64,000 nt of DNA from JACCXM01 sp046328335 (lineage in GTDB: Bacteria; Chloroflexota; Chloroflexia; Thermomicrobiales; UBA6265). Shown piece after piece: positions 41,883 through 50,319 of this stretch (within the stretch, counting starts at the first letter, position 1; every line of letters starts with the position of its first letter). The notes below the pieces were generated by a model. The model saw only the letters and a program-made list of their open reading frames with translations. It was not told the origin of the DNA and made no database searches. The position numbers and the translations under genes are program-made. The stretch is taken from NCBI GenBank assembly GCA_046328335.1, contig JAXLWU010000002.1, positions 1-64,000 of the forward strand. Direction: 5' to 3'.

Positions 41883-42490
41883 GTACCCCTCCCTGACGAG
41901 TGGTTTCGGGGAAAAGAACAATCCCCCATCGGCTGGGATGAGGGATCGGTTCCGTGTGGCGCACGCGGCACGTGGGAACAGCCTACCCTCATCTTCCAGC
42001 TCCGTGCTGTCGGACTTAGCACCTGCCCGGTGAACCGGGGGGTTGCTGGGGCTTCAACGGGCCGATCCCTCTGCCCCTCTGGATGAGTGTGGTTCCATCT
42101 TCGATTGTGGGTGTATTGTGCAGTAGTCGATCAACAATTGCAAGATACATTGACATCGTCGATAGAGACCATTGGGGGATTGACGATGAATCCGATTCCG
42201 ATCGTTGCACGTTGATAGACACGAACTCGGAGCGGGAACTCCGGGCGACCCCGCAATGGCAGCGGATGGCTCACGTAAAATGGAGTCATTCATCCTGCCA
42301 GCGTCAGCAGTGGTTGAGGGACCCTCCTGGCAACGCGGGACGGTGATGCGGTGCATCGCCGACACGGCCGGACGCGGATGGGCGGACCGGTCGGGAAGGA
42401 TCCGTTGTCGGTTGCGCGACCAACCGTGGCGCGTGGGTGGCTCCCGCGGCATGGCGCCCAGGTGACAACGGCTGAGGGAAGAACAGCACC
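41883..42490. other. Divergent intergenic region holding the SAM riboswitch
   Basis: 608 bases between ssuB (minus) and the first lysozyme-like gene (plus). The left third is the riboswitch and its expression platform. From about 42100 to 42490 I see no gene or repeat. It should contain both promoters. Confidence 0.6.
41986..42088 (-). ncRNA. SAM-I (S-box) riboswitch of the ssu operon
   Basis: On the minus strand: CTCATCCAGAGGGGCAGAGG, then GATCGGCCCGTTGAAGCCCC, AGCAACC, GGTGCTAAGTCC, and a closing GCTGGAAGATGAGGG. These are the conserved S-box blocks (AGAGnnGnnGAGGGA, the CCnGCAACC kink, GGTGCTAAnTCC, and the P1 closure CTCATC/GATGAG). Downstream, CCGATCCCTCATCCC can pair with both GGGATCGG and GATGAGGG of the aptamer, and ATCCC...GGGGAT forms a second hairpin, a plausible expression platform. 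High SAM should switch sulfur uptake off. Confidence 0.93.
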
Positions 42491-43261
42491 ATGCGATCCC
42501 CGCACCCCCGCGGCTCCCGCCGCATTACCTTTGCGTTGTTTGCCTTGACTCTTGTCGTCTCTGGCATGAGCGCGTCCCTTCTCCCCGTCTTGCCGCAGGT
42601 GGCACTGGCAAAGAACGCCGAGGCGCTGGGGGAGACGTTGATCCTGGCCGGTCCCGGCGGCGAGTACGGCATCCTGACCGTGGCTCCGGCTGGCGTTTCG
42701 GTCAGCGTCGATGGCGACGCTGTCGATGGCTACTACCCGGTCTCCTACGAAGGCGTCAGTGGTTGGGCCCCGGTCGGGTTGCTCGACTTCAAGGGTGATG
42801 GCAACGGCGGTGGTGGTGGCGGCAAAGGCGACAATGGCGGCCACGATGGCAATGGCGGTGGCGGCACGAGCGCGAGTGGCAACGGCGGCGTCGAAACCGT
42901 TACTGCCGACCCCGTGAACAGCGCCCCGAGCGACAGCGGCGAAACGCCGGTGACCGGCGGCTCCTACGGCCCCGGCGGTTCCGGTTACAGCGAAGATCAG
43001 ATCGTCGACATCATCCATGAGGCGGCGAACAATTACGGCCAATCGCCTGACGCCATGGTCCGCGTCGCGCGCTGCGAGTCGGGTCTCGATCCGAACGCCG
43101 TGGGCGGTGGCGGTACGTACTTCGGCCTGTTCCAGTTCGTGCCAGACACATTCGCGCGCACGCCGTACGGCGACTACGACATCTACGATCCCTGGGCGAA
43201 CGCCAACGCCGCAGCCTGGATGTGGTCCGAAGGCCGCAAGGGCGAGTGGGTCTGTCAGTAG
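42491..43261 (+). CDS. Secreted SH3-like plus lysozyme-like (transglycosylase) protein, paralogue 1
   Basis: A 256-residue protein with an N-terminal signal peptide (FALFALTLVVSGMSASLL, cleavage near QVALA). Residues about 45-98 form one SH3b-like domain (GEYGILTVAPAGVSVSVDGD ... GVSGWAPVGLLDF), followed by a 70-residue Gly/Asn/Asp-rich linker. The C-terminal lytic-transglycosylase-like fold runs from about residue 175 (DQIVDIIHEAANNYGQ; MVRVARCESGLDPNAVG with likely catalytic Glu; TYFGLFQFVPDTFARTPYGD) and ends EWVCQ. It probably acts on peptidoglycan outside the cell. A paralogue with two SH3 domains is at 44787. Confidence 0.85.
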   Translation: MRSPHPRGSRRITFALFALTLVVSGMSASLLPVLPQVALAKNAEALGETLILAGPGGEYGILTVAPAGVSVSVDGDAVDGYYPVSYEGVSGWAPVGLLDFKGDGNGGGGGGKGDNGGHDGNGGGGTSASGNGGVETVTADPVNSAPSDSGETPVTGGSYGPGGSGYSEDQIVDIIHEAANNYGQSPDAMVRVARCESGLDPNAVGGGGTYFGLFQFVPDTFARTPYGDYDIYDPWANANAAAWMWSEGRKGEWVCQ

Positions 43262-44029
43262 GGGGAGGCGAGTCGGGGACGCGAGGAGTCGAGAAGAGAA
43301 GACGGCAAGACGTGAGACGGTAAGACGTGAGACGGCAAGACGGCAAGAGAGCCGACATGCCGATCGTGGTGGCGGCCCGCAGGAGAACGGGCGTGGCTGC
43401 CGAGTGAGCGAGGCCGGAGACCCACCGCCACCGTGACTCGGGACAGCGCCGCGACCACCAATCGCCTCTCTCCCATCACAATCTGACAAGGGGAGGGGCG
43501 GCGGTCTCGCCAAGCTGGCCCTCACTCCAACCCCTCTCCCGTCGAGCCGGGAGAGGGGCTTTCTGCCATGGCGTGGCGATCCCGTACTCGGGCGAACGCC
43601 TAGTGCAGCCATACTTACCCCTGTGACCTGCGCACAGGGAGAGGGGCTTTTGGCGGCGTTGTCGCCCTCTCATACGGAATCTGGGTGAACAGCGTGGCCA
43701 TCCGGCTGACGCCCCAGCCGCATCGAGCCCCTCGCTCCGTGCACGGGGGACTCCTCCCTCCAATGGAGGGAGGCTCTGGCGGGAGCAGCGGGCGGGAGCA
43801 GTGGGATGGAGCCAGGGTTGGGGTGAGGGCTGGCCTCACGAGGAAACGGCGGTGATCACCCGAATTCCGTATCAGGTGAAATCGTAGAGGCCAAGGAGTT
43901 CGCCAGTCAGACGCCGCGCCGCTCCTGGCACACCGAGCATTAATGACCGGGTAATGGCTGCTGCCTAGAGTCGGGCCCAGCGTCGCGAGGGACTTCCGAC
44001 GCGACGGATCGACGAAAGGAGCCTCCGGG
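43262..44029. other. Long intergenic region made of several repeat families
   Basis: 768 bases without a gene. 43262-43355 holds short-unit tracts (GAGACGGTAAGACGTGAGAC, GGCAAGACGGCAAG). 43510-43560 and 43630-43660 hold the CTCTCCCGTCGAGCCGGGAG palindrome type. 43670-43873 is a full MITE-like copy. 43890-44029 should contain the promoter of the Tat-leader gene (GAAAGGAG just before ATG 44030). Confidence 0.7.
43670..43873 (+). repeat. MITE-like element, copy 3
   Basis: The left end CATACGGAATCTGGGTGA and the right end TGATCACCCGAATTCCGTAT are inverted repeats of the same consensus as copies 1 and 2. The interior has GGACTCCTCCCTCCAATGGA and GGTTGGGGTGAGGGC as in copy 1, plus an extra GCGGGAGCAG direct repeat. 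Confidence 0.8.
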
Positions 44030-44503
44030 ATGGACGAGACCACGTTCGACCTGATCGTTAGCCACTTGGCATCGAACGCGTCACGGCGGCGCGTGTTCAG
44101 CGGATTGGTCGGGGCGGCGACGGTGGCGCTGAGCGGGGGCGGCCTCGCCGCCAAGACGAAGACCTCCTCCAGCCACCAGCGTCGCCATCCTGGCCACGGC
44201 GGCGCCAGCGACAAGGTGATGATCTGCCACTTCACGGCTGGCCGCACGCGCGCCGAGCGGCTCGCGGTCAGTGGTCGCGCCCTGCGCAAACACTTGGCTC
44301 ATGGCGACGTCCGCTTCAACGATTGCTGCGTCAATGGCGACTGCGAGGTCGGCGCCTGCTTCCGTGCCCATTGCGTCAGTGGCACGTGCAACAAGACCCA
44401 ATTGTCGCAGGGTACCCCCTGTCAACTGGACTGGCCACTCGGTGGCATTGGGGGGTGTACGCCTGGCGGCAACTGCGTTCCCACGGTAACCAGCGGCGGC
44501 TGA
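44030..44503 (+). CDS. Tat-leader secreted protein with CHFT...HLAHGD motif
   Basis: A 157-residue protein with a strong ribosome site (GAAAGGAG). The leader MDETTFDLIVSHLASNASRR continues RVFSGLVGAATVALSGGGLA, the SRR-leader family. The mature part has VMICHFTAGRTRAERLAVSG and RALRKHLAHGDVRFNDCC, a CHxx...HLAHGD-type module seen in many exported bacterial proteins, followed by a Cys-rich end (CEVGACFRAHCVSGTCNKTQ; CTPGGNC). The His/Cys content suggests metal binding, which is inference. It sits between the two lysozyme-like paralogues. Confidence 0.78.
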   Translation: MDETTFDLIVSHLASNASRRRVFSGLVGAATVALSGGGLAAKTKTSSSHQRRHPGHGGASDKVMICHFTAGRTRAERLAVSGRALRKHLAHGDVRFNDCCVNGDCEVGACFRAHCVSGTCNKTQLSQGTPCQLDWPLGGIGGCTPGGNCVPTVTSGG

Positions 44504-44786
44504 TCTCCGGGTGGCGGGTGGCAGGTGGCGGGTGGCAGGAGCGTCGGCAAGTCGGCAAGACGGCAAGGAAGAGGAAATCCTTCGCTTTCCCCCTTTCCCC
44601 CTTTCCCCTTTCCCCCGCCACACCGCCACCTGCCGCCTGCCACCCACTCGGTGGTATCCTCGCCGCAAGTCCGACATCCGGAAGCCCCCTCTGGAGCGGG
44701 CAAGAGTCGAAGCGGCGCCTCAGCCCCGGGTCACAACCGATGGCGTGGGGACGGCGGCGGAGTGTGGCGAGGACGCTGACCGCACC
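44504..44786. repeat. Intergenic short-unit and C-run tracts
   Basis: 44508-44545 consists of GGGTGGCGGGTGGCAGGTGG units, then GGCAAGTCGGCAAGACGGCA. 44578-44625 consists of CCCCCTTTCCCCCTTTCCCC runs, followed by ACCGCCACCTGCCGCCTGCC units. These are the same unit types as at 10.5, 18.4, 37.8 and 39.0 kb. Confidence 0.75.
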
Positions 44787-45740
44787 ATGAGCGAGGCCCA
44801 CCGGCGCCATGCCGGACGGACCACGCGGCGATCGAGCGGACCTTCTCGCGCGCGCGGGAGGGCCCTGTGTGCTGTCCTCCTCCTGATGCTCGAACTCGGC
44901 GCGCTCATCCTGCCCGTCCTGGCGCGGGTGCCGGACCGATCCGGCACGGCAATCCTCGAAACCAGAGTCCGCGCCGCCCCCAGCAAAGCCGCCAAACCGG
45001 TACTCCGCCTCCCCGAGGGCGCGACCGTGACGGTCCAGGGCAAACCGGAGAAGGGGTGGTATCACGTCAAGCGCGGTGGATTGGAGGGATTCGTCCTCAC
45101 CGGCGATCTCGCCACCGCGCCGCTCGCCGCCGGTGATGCCCAGCCGGGAGAGTCCATTGACCAGCCGGCGGTGGAACTGACGCAACGCACCGGAAAGAAG
45201 CAGCATGACCGCAAGGACAAGAAGCACGATACACCCGCCAGGGATGAGATCGTGGTCGCCACCGCGCTCAATCTCCGGGCGGGACCGCATAAGGCGACGC
45301 GAGTGATCGCGGTGATGCCGCGCGGTTCCCGTGTCACGCCGACCGGCGAAGTGCGCGATGGGTTCGTTCAACTGCGCTGGGAAGGCGACATCGGTTGGGC
45401 GCTGGGAAAACACCTCAGCGCTCAGCGCCCGCCAACGGTGCGGAGCGACGCTGACCCGAAGACATGGAGCCGCAAGGAACTGATCGACATCATTTACGCG
45501 GCCGCGGACAAATACGGTCAGCCGCGTGAGGACATGCTGCGCGTGGCGCGCTGTGAGTCCGATCTGGTGCCGACGGCGGTCAACGCCTCCGGCGGTTCCT
45601 ACGGTCTCTTCCAGTTCAAACCCGGAACCTGGCTCGGCACGCCATATGGCGAATATGACATCTTCGATCCGCGCGCCAGCGCCAATGCCGCGGGCTGGAT
45701 GTGGTCGGTTGGCCGGCGCCGGGAATGGGTCTGTCAGTAG
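44787..45740 (+). CDS. Secreted double-SH3 plus lysozyme-like (transglycosylase) protein, paralogue 2
   Basis: A 317-residue protein from ATG 44787 (MSEAHRRHAGRTTRRSSGPS). The frame upstream translates repeats. A hydrophobic signal/anchor (LCAVLLLMLELGALILPVLA) is followed by two SH3b domains (TAILETRVRAAPSKAAKPVL... and VVATALNLRAGPHKATRVIA...) separated by a charged linker. The C-terminal catalytic-like domain shares DIIxxAAxxYGQ, RVARCES, GLFQFxPxT, TPYGxYDI and WxCQ-type ends with paralogue 1 (42491-43261). The Cys in RVARCES and the final WVCQ probably form a disulfide. Predicted cell-wall acting. Confidence 0.85.
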   Translation: MSEAHRRHAGRTTRRSSGPSRARGRALCAVLLLMLELGALILPVLARVPDRSGTAILETRVRAAPSKAAKPVLRLPEGATVTVQGKPEKGWYHVKRGGLEGFVLTGDLATAPLAAGDAQPGESIDQPAVELTQRTGKKQHDRKDKKHDTPARDEIVVATALNLRAGPHKATRVIAVMPRGSRVTPTGEVRDGFVQLRWEGDIGWALGKHLSAQRPPTVRSDADPKTWSRKELIDIIYAAADKYGQPREDMLRVARCESDLVPTAVNASGGSYGLFQFKPGTWLGTPYGEYDIFDPRASANAAGWMWSVGRRREWVCQ

Positions 45741-45816
45741 ATGAGGCGGGTGTCGGGTGTCGGGTGTCGGGAGACAGGAGACAGGAGTCGGGAGACGGGA
45801 GTTGAAAGAAGACGAG

Positions 45817-46350
45817 ATGGAGCCGACCAGGAGCACGCATCGTCCGCCACCCTTCGGCCATGACTCGATGACCATCACCCTGACGGTCAACGGCGGAGAT
45901 CATGTCCTTGCGCTCGAGCCGCGGGTGACGCTGCTGAGTGCCTTGCGCGATCATCTCGATCTCACCGGCACCAAGATGGGCTGCGATCACGGCCAATGTG
46001 GGGCCTGCACCGTGCTGGTTGAGGGGCGGCGGGTGCTCTCCTGTCTGACGTTGGCGGCGGCCTGCGACGGCAAGGCCATCACCACCATCGAGGGGATCGG
46101 CGGCCCGGAGGGCCTCCACCCGTTGCAACAGGCGTTCATCGATCACGACGCCTTCCAGTGCGGGTTTTGCACCTCCGGCCAGATCCTCTCCGCGATCGGC
46201 TGTATCGCGGAGGGCCACGTCGGGAGCGATGAGGAATTGCGGGAGTTCATGAGCGGTAACATCTGCCGCTGCGCCGCCTACCCGCATATCATCGCCGCGA
46301 TCCGGCAGGTCGTCTCCACCGAGCAAGGTGAGCGTGATGCATCTCTGTAG
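45817..46350 (+). CDS. Xanthine dehydrogenase/PaoA-type 2Fe-2S subunit
   Basis: A 177-residue protein. ATG 45817 was chosen; ATG 45868 (MTITLTVNGGDHVLALEPRV) is also possible. The plant-type ferredoxin domain has GTKMGCDHGQCGACTVLVEG plus a later CLTL (cluster 1). The helical [2Fe-2S] domain has CGFCTSGQI and NICRCAAYPHI (cluster 2). It transfers electrons from the molybdenum centre to FAD in the three-subunit enzyme. The next two genes overlap or follow within 2 bases. It lacks the long Tat leader of PaoA, so the complex is probably cytoplasmic. Confidence 0.92.
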   Translation: MEPTRSTHRPPPFGHDSMTITLTVNGGDHVLALEPRVTLLSALRDHLDLTGTKMGCDHGQCGACTVLVEGRRVLSCLTLAAACDGKAITTIEGIGGPEGLHPLQQAFIDHDAFQCGFCTSGQILSAIGCIAEGHVGSDEELREFMSGNICRCAAYPHIIAAIRQVVSTEQGERDASL

Positions 46351-47353
46351 TTACGAGCGGGGGCAAGACGCGGCAGCCGTTGTCGCCGCACTCCAAACAG
46401 ATGACGCGGTGGCCCTCCTGGCCGGCGGCACAACGCTGATCGACCTGATGAAACTCGGTGTGATGGCGCCGGCACGGCTGATCGACATCACCGGTTTGGC
46501 CAGGGTTGACCCCGCGCTGGAGGCGATCACCGAGACGCCGGATGGCGGGGTGGCGATCGGCGCCCTGGCGAAGATGGCCGACGTCGCGGCGCATCCATTG
46601 ATCGCCACCCGCTATGCGTTCGTCGCCGAATCGTTGCGGAAAGGGGCCTCGGCGCAACTGCGCAACATGGCGACCATCGGCGGCAACCTGCTGCAACGCA
46701 CGCGCTGCGTCTATTTCCGGGATGTGACCATCGCCGAATGCAACAAGCGCCAACCCGGTTCTGGCTGCGCCGCCCGCGTTGGAATTCACCGTCAGGGGGC
46801 GCTGCTCGGCGCCAGTGCCGACTGTATCGCGCTCCACCCCTCTGATGTGGCGGTGGCGCTAGTGGCGCTGGAGGTGGTCGTCCAGATCCGGGGCGCCAGG
46901 GGCGACCGGCAGGTAGCGATCGGCGATTTCTTCCTGCCCCCAGGCGATACCCCGTGGCGCGAGACGGTTGTCGCCCATGACGATCTGATCATCCGAGTCG
47001 ATCTGCCGCCGCTGCCGGACGGTGTGCGCTCGCATTACCTCAAAGTGCGGGACCGGGAAAGTTATGAGTTCGCGTTGACATCCGCCGCCGTCGCCATCCA
47101 GGTCACGGATGGGCGGATTTCCTGGGCGCGGATCGGCATCGGCGGCGTGGCGACCGTTCCCTGGCGGGCGCGGGACGCCGAGCTGGAACTCGTCGGTCAG
47201 GTCCCGTCGGTAGCGCTCTTCGCGACGGCGAGTGCGGCCGCGCTGGCGGGGGCGGAACCGCTGACGCAGAACGCGTTCAAGATTCCTCTCGCCCGCCGCA
47301 CGATCGAGCGGGCGCTGGCCACCGTGACCGGCATCGACGCGGAGGAGCGATAG
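46337..47353 (+). CDS. Molybdopterin dehydrogenase FAD subunit with extra 4Fe-4S cluster (PaoB/YagS type)
   Basis: A 338-residue protein from ATG 46337 (AAGGTGA upstream; a GTG at 46328 is possible). It overlaps the previous gene by 14 bases. The FAD-binding PP-loop region has LLAGGTTLIDLMKLGVM and ATIGGNLLQRTRC. The segment RCVYFRDVTIAECNKRQPGS then GCAA, followed by a Cys in ASADCIALHPSD, supplies the four Cys of the additional 4Fe-4S cluster known in PaoB/YagS and 4-hydroxybenzoyl-CoA reductase-like FAD subunits. CO dehydrogenase C-terminal domain from about residue 215. Confidence 0.9.
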   Translation: MHLCSYERGQDAAAVVAALQTDDAVALLAGGTTLIDLMKLGVMAPARLIDITGLARVDPALEAITETPDGGVAIGALAKMADVAAHPLIATRYAFVAESLRKGASAQLRNMATIGGNLLQRTRCVYFRDVTIAECNKRQPGSGCAARVGIHRQGALLGASADCIALHPSDVAVALVALEVVVQIRGARGDRQVAIGDFFLPPGDTPWRETVVAHDDLIIRVDLPPLPDGVRSHYLKVRDRESYEFALTSAAVAIQVTDGRISWARIGIGGVATVPWRARDAELELVGQVPSVALFATASAAALAGAEPLTQNAFKIPLARRTIERALATVTGIDAEER

Positions 47354-47355
47354 CG

Positions 47356-49677
47356 GTGGAAATCGTCAAAGAGGTCACCCACCGGTTGGCGACGGCGATC
47401 TCCGAGCGGGCTGTAGCCAGGGCGGAGGAGGTGACACCCATCGCCATCGGCGCCCCGCTCTCCCGGATCGATGGGGTGGCGAAAGTGACCGGCGCGGCGC
47501 GCTATCCCAGCGATATCGTCCTTCCCAATCTGGCGCACGCGCGGCTGGTGACGAGTACCATCGCCCGCGGTCGCATGACTCTGATCGACACGGCCGAGGC
47601 GACGGCCCTTCTGGGTGTCCTCGCGGTCATTACTCATCAGAATGCGCCACGCTTGCGGCGGAACCTGGTGCCGCAACTCGGCGCCGGGCGCTGGTCGCTC
47701 GGTCGCGACCTGCGGCCGCTTCAGGACGACCGCATTCACTACGCCGGGCAAGCGATCGCCATCGCCGTCGCCGAGACGTACGAACAGGCGATCGACGCGG
47801 CGGCTCGCGTGCGGGTGACGTACGAGAGCGAGGCGGCGGATACGGACCTGCGGCATGCCCTGGAAGCCGGCGAGGTGGAATCGCCGAAACTGCGCCTCGG
47901 CAAGGCGGACTACGAGCGGGGCGATGTCGTCGCGGCGCTCGCCGCGGCGCCGGTGACGATCGAGCAGGAGTACGGCACCCCACCGCAAACGAACAATCCG
48001 CTCGGTCTGTTTGCCACCGTCGCTGCCTGGGATGGCGACAATCTGACACTTTTCGACGCCAATCAGGGGACGTGGAACATCGCCCGATCGGCGGCTTCGG
48101 TGTTCGGGCTCGATCGGGAGCAGGTCCACGTAAGCAGCCCGTTCGTTGGTGGGGCCTTCGGCGCGGGGCTGCGCGCCTGGCCGCATACCTGGCTCGCCGC
48201 GCTGGCGGCGCGCGAGGTCGGGCGGCCGGTGAAACTGATCTTGTCGCGCCCGCAGATGTTCACCGCGGTCGGTCGCCGGGCGCAGACCGTACAGCGGCTC
48301 GCGCTCGGCGCGGAACGCGATGGCCGCCTGACCGCCATTCGTCACGACGCGGCCCATGACACCGCGCGGGAGGAGAACTTCACCGAGGCGTTGGGGACCG
48401 CGACGCGCTACCTCTATTCCTGTCCGAACGCGGCCACACGCTACCGCACCGCGCGGGTCGATCGCTCAGTGCCGACCTACATGCGGTGCCCTGGGGAGTC
48501 GGAAACGGTCTTTGCCCTGGAGTCCGCGCTGGATGAACTGGCGGGGGCGCTGGGGATGGATCCCGTCGCGCTGCGGCTGCGGAACATGCCGGAGCGGAAC
48601 GAGGAGAGCGACAAGCCCTGGTCGAGTCATTCGCTGCGGCAGTGCTACGAGCGGGGGGCCAAACGGTTCGATTGGACACGGCGCGCGCCGGAGCCGCGCT
48701 CGATGCGCGAGGGAAACGTGCTGGTTGGGCTAGGGGTAGCGACGGGAACCTATCCCGCCTATGTCATGTCCGCCTCCGCCGCCGCGTCGCTCTCCCAGGA
48801 TGGGATGCTGACGGTGCGCACCGCGGCGACCGATATCGGACCGGGGACGGCGACAGCGCTGACCCAGATTGCCGCCGACGCATTGGGGCTGCCGGTGCCG
48901 CGGGTGCGGGTGGAAATCGGCGACTCGCGCTTCCCCAAGGCGCCGCAGCAGGGCGCGTCGATGCTGATGGCCACGATCGGCTCAGCCGTGCACAGTACCT
49001 GTTGCGACTTGCGCGAGCAGGTGGCGACGTTGGCCGCGGCCGATCCGGACTCACCGCTGTATCGCGTCAAGCCGAAGACGGTCTTGGCACGTGACGGCGC
49101 TCTCGTGCATCCGGACGATGCCTCGCGCCGTGATCCCTATGAGAACATCCTGGCGCGCGCCGGGCGGGAGGGTCTGGACGTCTCGGGACGATCGATGCCG
49201 CTGGGATCGCGGCTGGCGCACTCCAGCCATGCCTTTGCCGCCCAGTTCGCCGAGGTCCATGTCGATGTCGCGTTGCGCACCATCCGCGTGCCGCGTCTGC
49301 TCGGGGTCTATGGCGTGGGGCGGGTCATCAATCCGAAACTGGCCGAGAGCCAGTTGAGCGGCGGCATGCTCTGGGGGATGAGCCAGGCCCTCTTCGAAGA
49401 GACGACGTACGATCACCGGCTCAACCGCATCGTCAACGCGTCGCTTGGGGACTACCTGATGCCGGTGCATGCGGATGTGGGGAGCATCGAGGTCGAAGTG
49501 ATCCCTGAAGACGATCCGTACGTCAATCCGATCGGGGTGAAAGGCCTCGGCGAGATCGGCATGGGCGGGGTGGCGGCGGCGATCGCCAACGCCGTCTACC
49601 ACGCGACCGGCGTCCGCGTGCGCGAATTGCCGATCACGATCGAGAAGTTGGTTCCTGATTCCGAACTCGGGAACTGA
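47356..49677 (+). CDS. Xanthine dehydrogenase family molybdopterin-binding catalytic subunit
   Basis: A 773-residue protein from GTG 47356 (GGAGGAGCG upstream). Aldehyde oxidase/xanthine dehydrogenase a/b hammerhead domain at about 35-150 (SRIDGVAKVTGAARYPSDIV), then the Moco domains: VSSPFVGGAFGAGLRAWPHT, PTYMRCPGESETVFALESAL, ATDIGPGTATALTQIAADAL, and GVKGLGEIGMGGVAAAIANA with the catalytic Glu. It most resembles PaoC/YagR (aldehyde oxidation). The cofactor is expected to be a Mo dinucleotide. No XdhC/PaoD maturation gene is nearby; substrate unknown. Confidence 0.92.
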   Translation: MEIVKEVTHRLATAISERAVARAEEVTPIAIGAPLSRIDGVAKVTGAARYPSDIVLPNLAHARLVTSTIARGRMTLIDTAEATALLGVLAVITHQNAPRLRRNLVPQLGAGRWSLGRDLRPLQDDRIHYAGQAIAIAVAETYEQAIDAAARVRVTYESEAADTDLRHALEAGEVESPKLRLGKADYERGDVVAALAAAPVTIEQEYGTPPQTNNPLGLFATVAAWDGDNLTLFDANQGTWNIARSAASVFGLDREQVHVSSPFVGGAFGAGLRAWPHTWLAALAAREVGRPVKLILSRPQMFTAVGRRAQTVQRLALGAERDGRLTAIRHDAAHDTAREENFTEALGTATRYLYSCPNAATRYRTARVDRSVPTYMRCPGESETVFALESALDELAGALGMDPVALRLRNMPERNEESDKPWSSHSLRQCYERGAKRFDWTRRAPEPRSMREGNVLVGLGVATGTYPAYVMSASAAASLSQDGMLTVRTAATDIGPGTATALTQIAADALGLPVPRVRVEIGDSRFPKAPQQGASMLMATIGSAVHSTCCDLREQVATLAAADPDSPLYRVKPKTVLARDGALVHPDDASRRDPYENILARAGREGLDVSGRSMPLGSRLAHSSHAFAAQFAEVHVDVALRTIRVPRLLGVYGVGRVINPKLAESQLSGGMLWGMSQALFEETTYDHRLNRIVNASLGDYLMPVHADVGSIEVEVIPEDDPYVNPIGVKGLGEIGMGGVAAAIANAVYHATGVRVRELPITIEKLVPDSELGN

Positions 49678-49863
49678 GTGAGGTGGCTTGGCCGTGGGTA
49701 TCGGGATGAAGTGAATCCGCAGGCCAGCGTGCGGGATTGGTAAGAACGTAGCCCCGTAATTGGTTGAGCGACCGATCGTTCCGAATGATGTGCTCGTAAT
49801 AGTTGGCTTGCCAGAGCGACGGAATCCTTCATGGTGGAAGCGGACCAAGGTGGCGTTCGAGCA

Positions 49864-49883
49864 GGACACGGCATGCCGTGTCC
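49864..49883. repeat. REP-like palindrome 1
   Basis: A perfect 20-base palindrome GGACACGGCATGCCGTGTCC followed by CTAC, located inside the RAYT pseudogene and read there as RDTACRV. Confidence 0.85.
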
Positions 49884-50005
49884 CTACAGAGGCTGTCGTT
49901 GATGGAACTGGTCACGGCGGCTTTGAATGATCGGACGACAGTCGGAATCGAACCGGGCACAGGTGCGCCGAATCTCTCCCCGGTCGTACCCCGCGCTGAG
50001 GTAGA

Positions 50006-50023
50006 GACACGGCATGCCGTGTC
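50006..50023. repeat. REP-like palindrome 2
   Basis: A perfect 18-base palindrome GACACGGCATGCCGTGTC preceded by GTAGA, also inside the RAYT pseudogene and read as QDTACRV. Confidence 0.85.
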
Positions 50024-50319
50024 CTGCCCATCGGTGCGGGGTTCGATGGCCGCGGCGAGGACGATGATGCCGTGCAGGTGGTTGGGCATGATCACGAAGG
50101 CGTCCAGATCGGCGCCAGGGAAATGGTTCGGGATCGCCTCCCAGCAGGACAGGACGATTTCGCCGATTGCCGTCAGGTGAACACCGACATCGTCGATATC
50201 AGCGAAGAGACAGGCGCGGTCTTGAGCACAAATGGTGATGAAGTACGCCCCGGCCTGAGTGTAGTCGTATCCCCGCAGGCGAATCGACCGGCGATGATGG
50301 TGACGGGGTTGTAAGGCAT

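Larger units (their letters stand above)
49634..50319 (-). pseudogene. REP-associated tyrosine transposase (RAYT/Y1), decayed
   Basis: The minus-strand start MPYNP (ATG 50319) is followed, after a one-base loss near CCCGTCACC, by the typical RAYT N-terminus RSIRLRGYDYTQAGAYFITI. The frame continues with CAQDRACLF, AFVIMPNHLHGIIVL (HxH motif of Y1 transposases), SIPTVVRSFKAAVTSSIND and, after a stop codon at 49831-49829, SLWQANYYEHIIRNDRSLNQ, which contains the expected C-terminal tyrosines. It ends at TGA 49636-49634 inside the preceding gene. Two lesions make it a pseudogene. Two GGCATGCC-centred palindromes lie within its coding region. Confidence 0.85.

Noticed and set aside
49051..49869. 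Minus-strand 272-codon frame opposite the molybdopterin subunit
   Set aside because: Antisense shadow of the xanthine dehydrogenase gene; composition is His/Arg-rich without domain.
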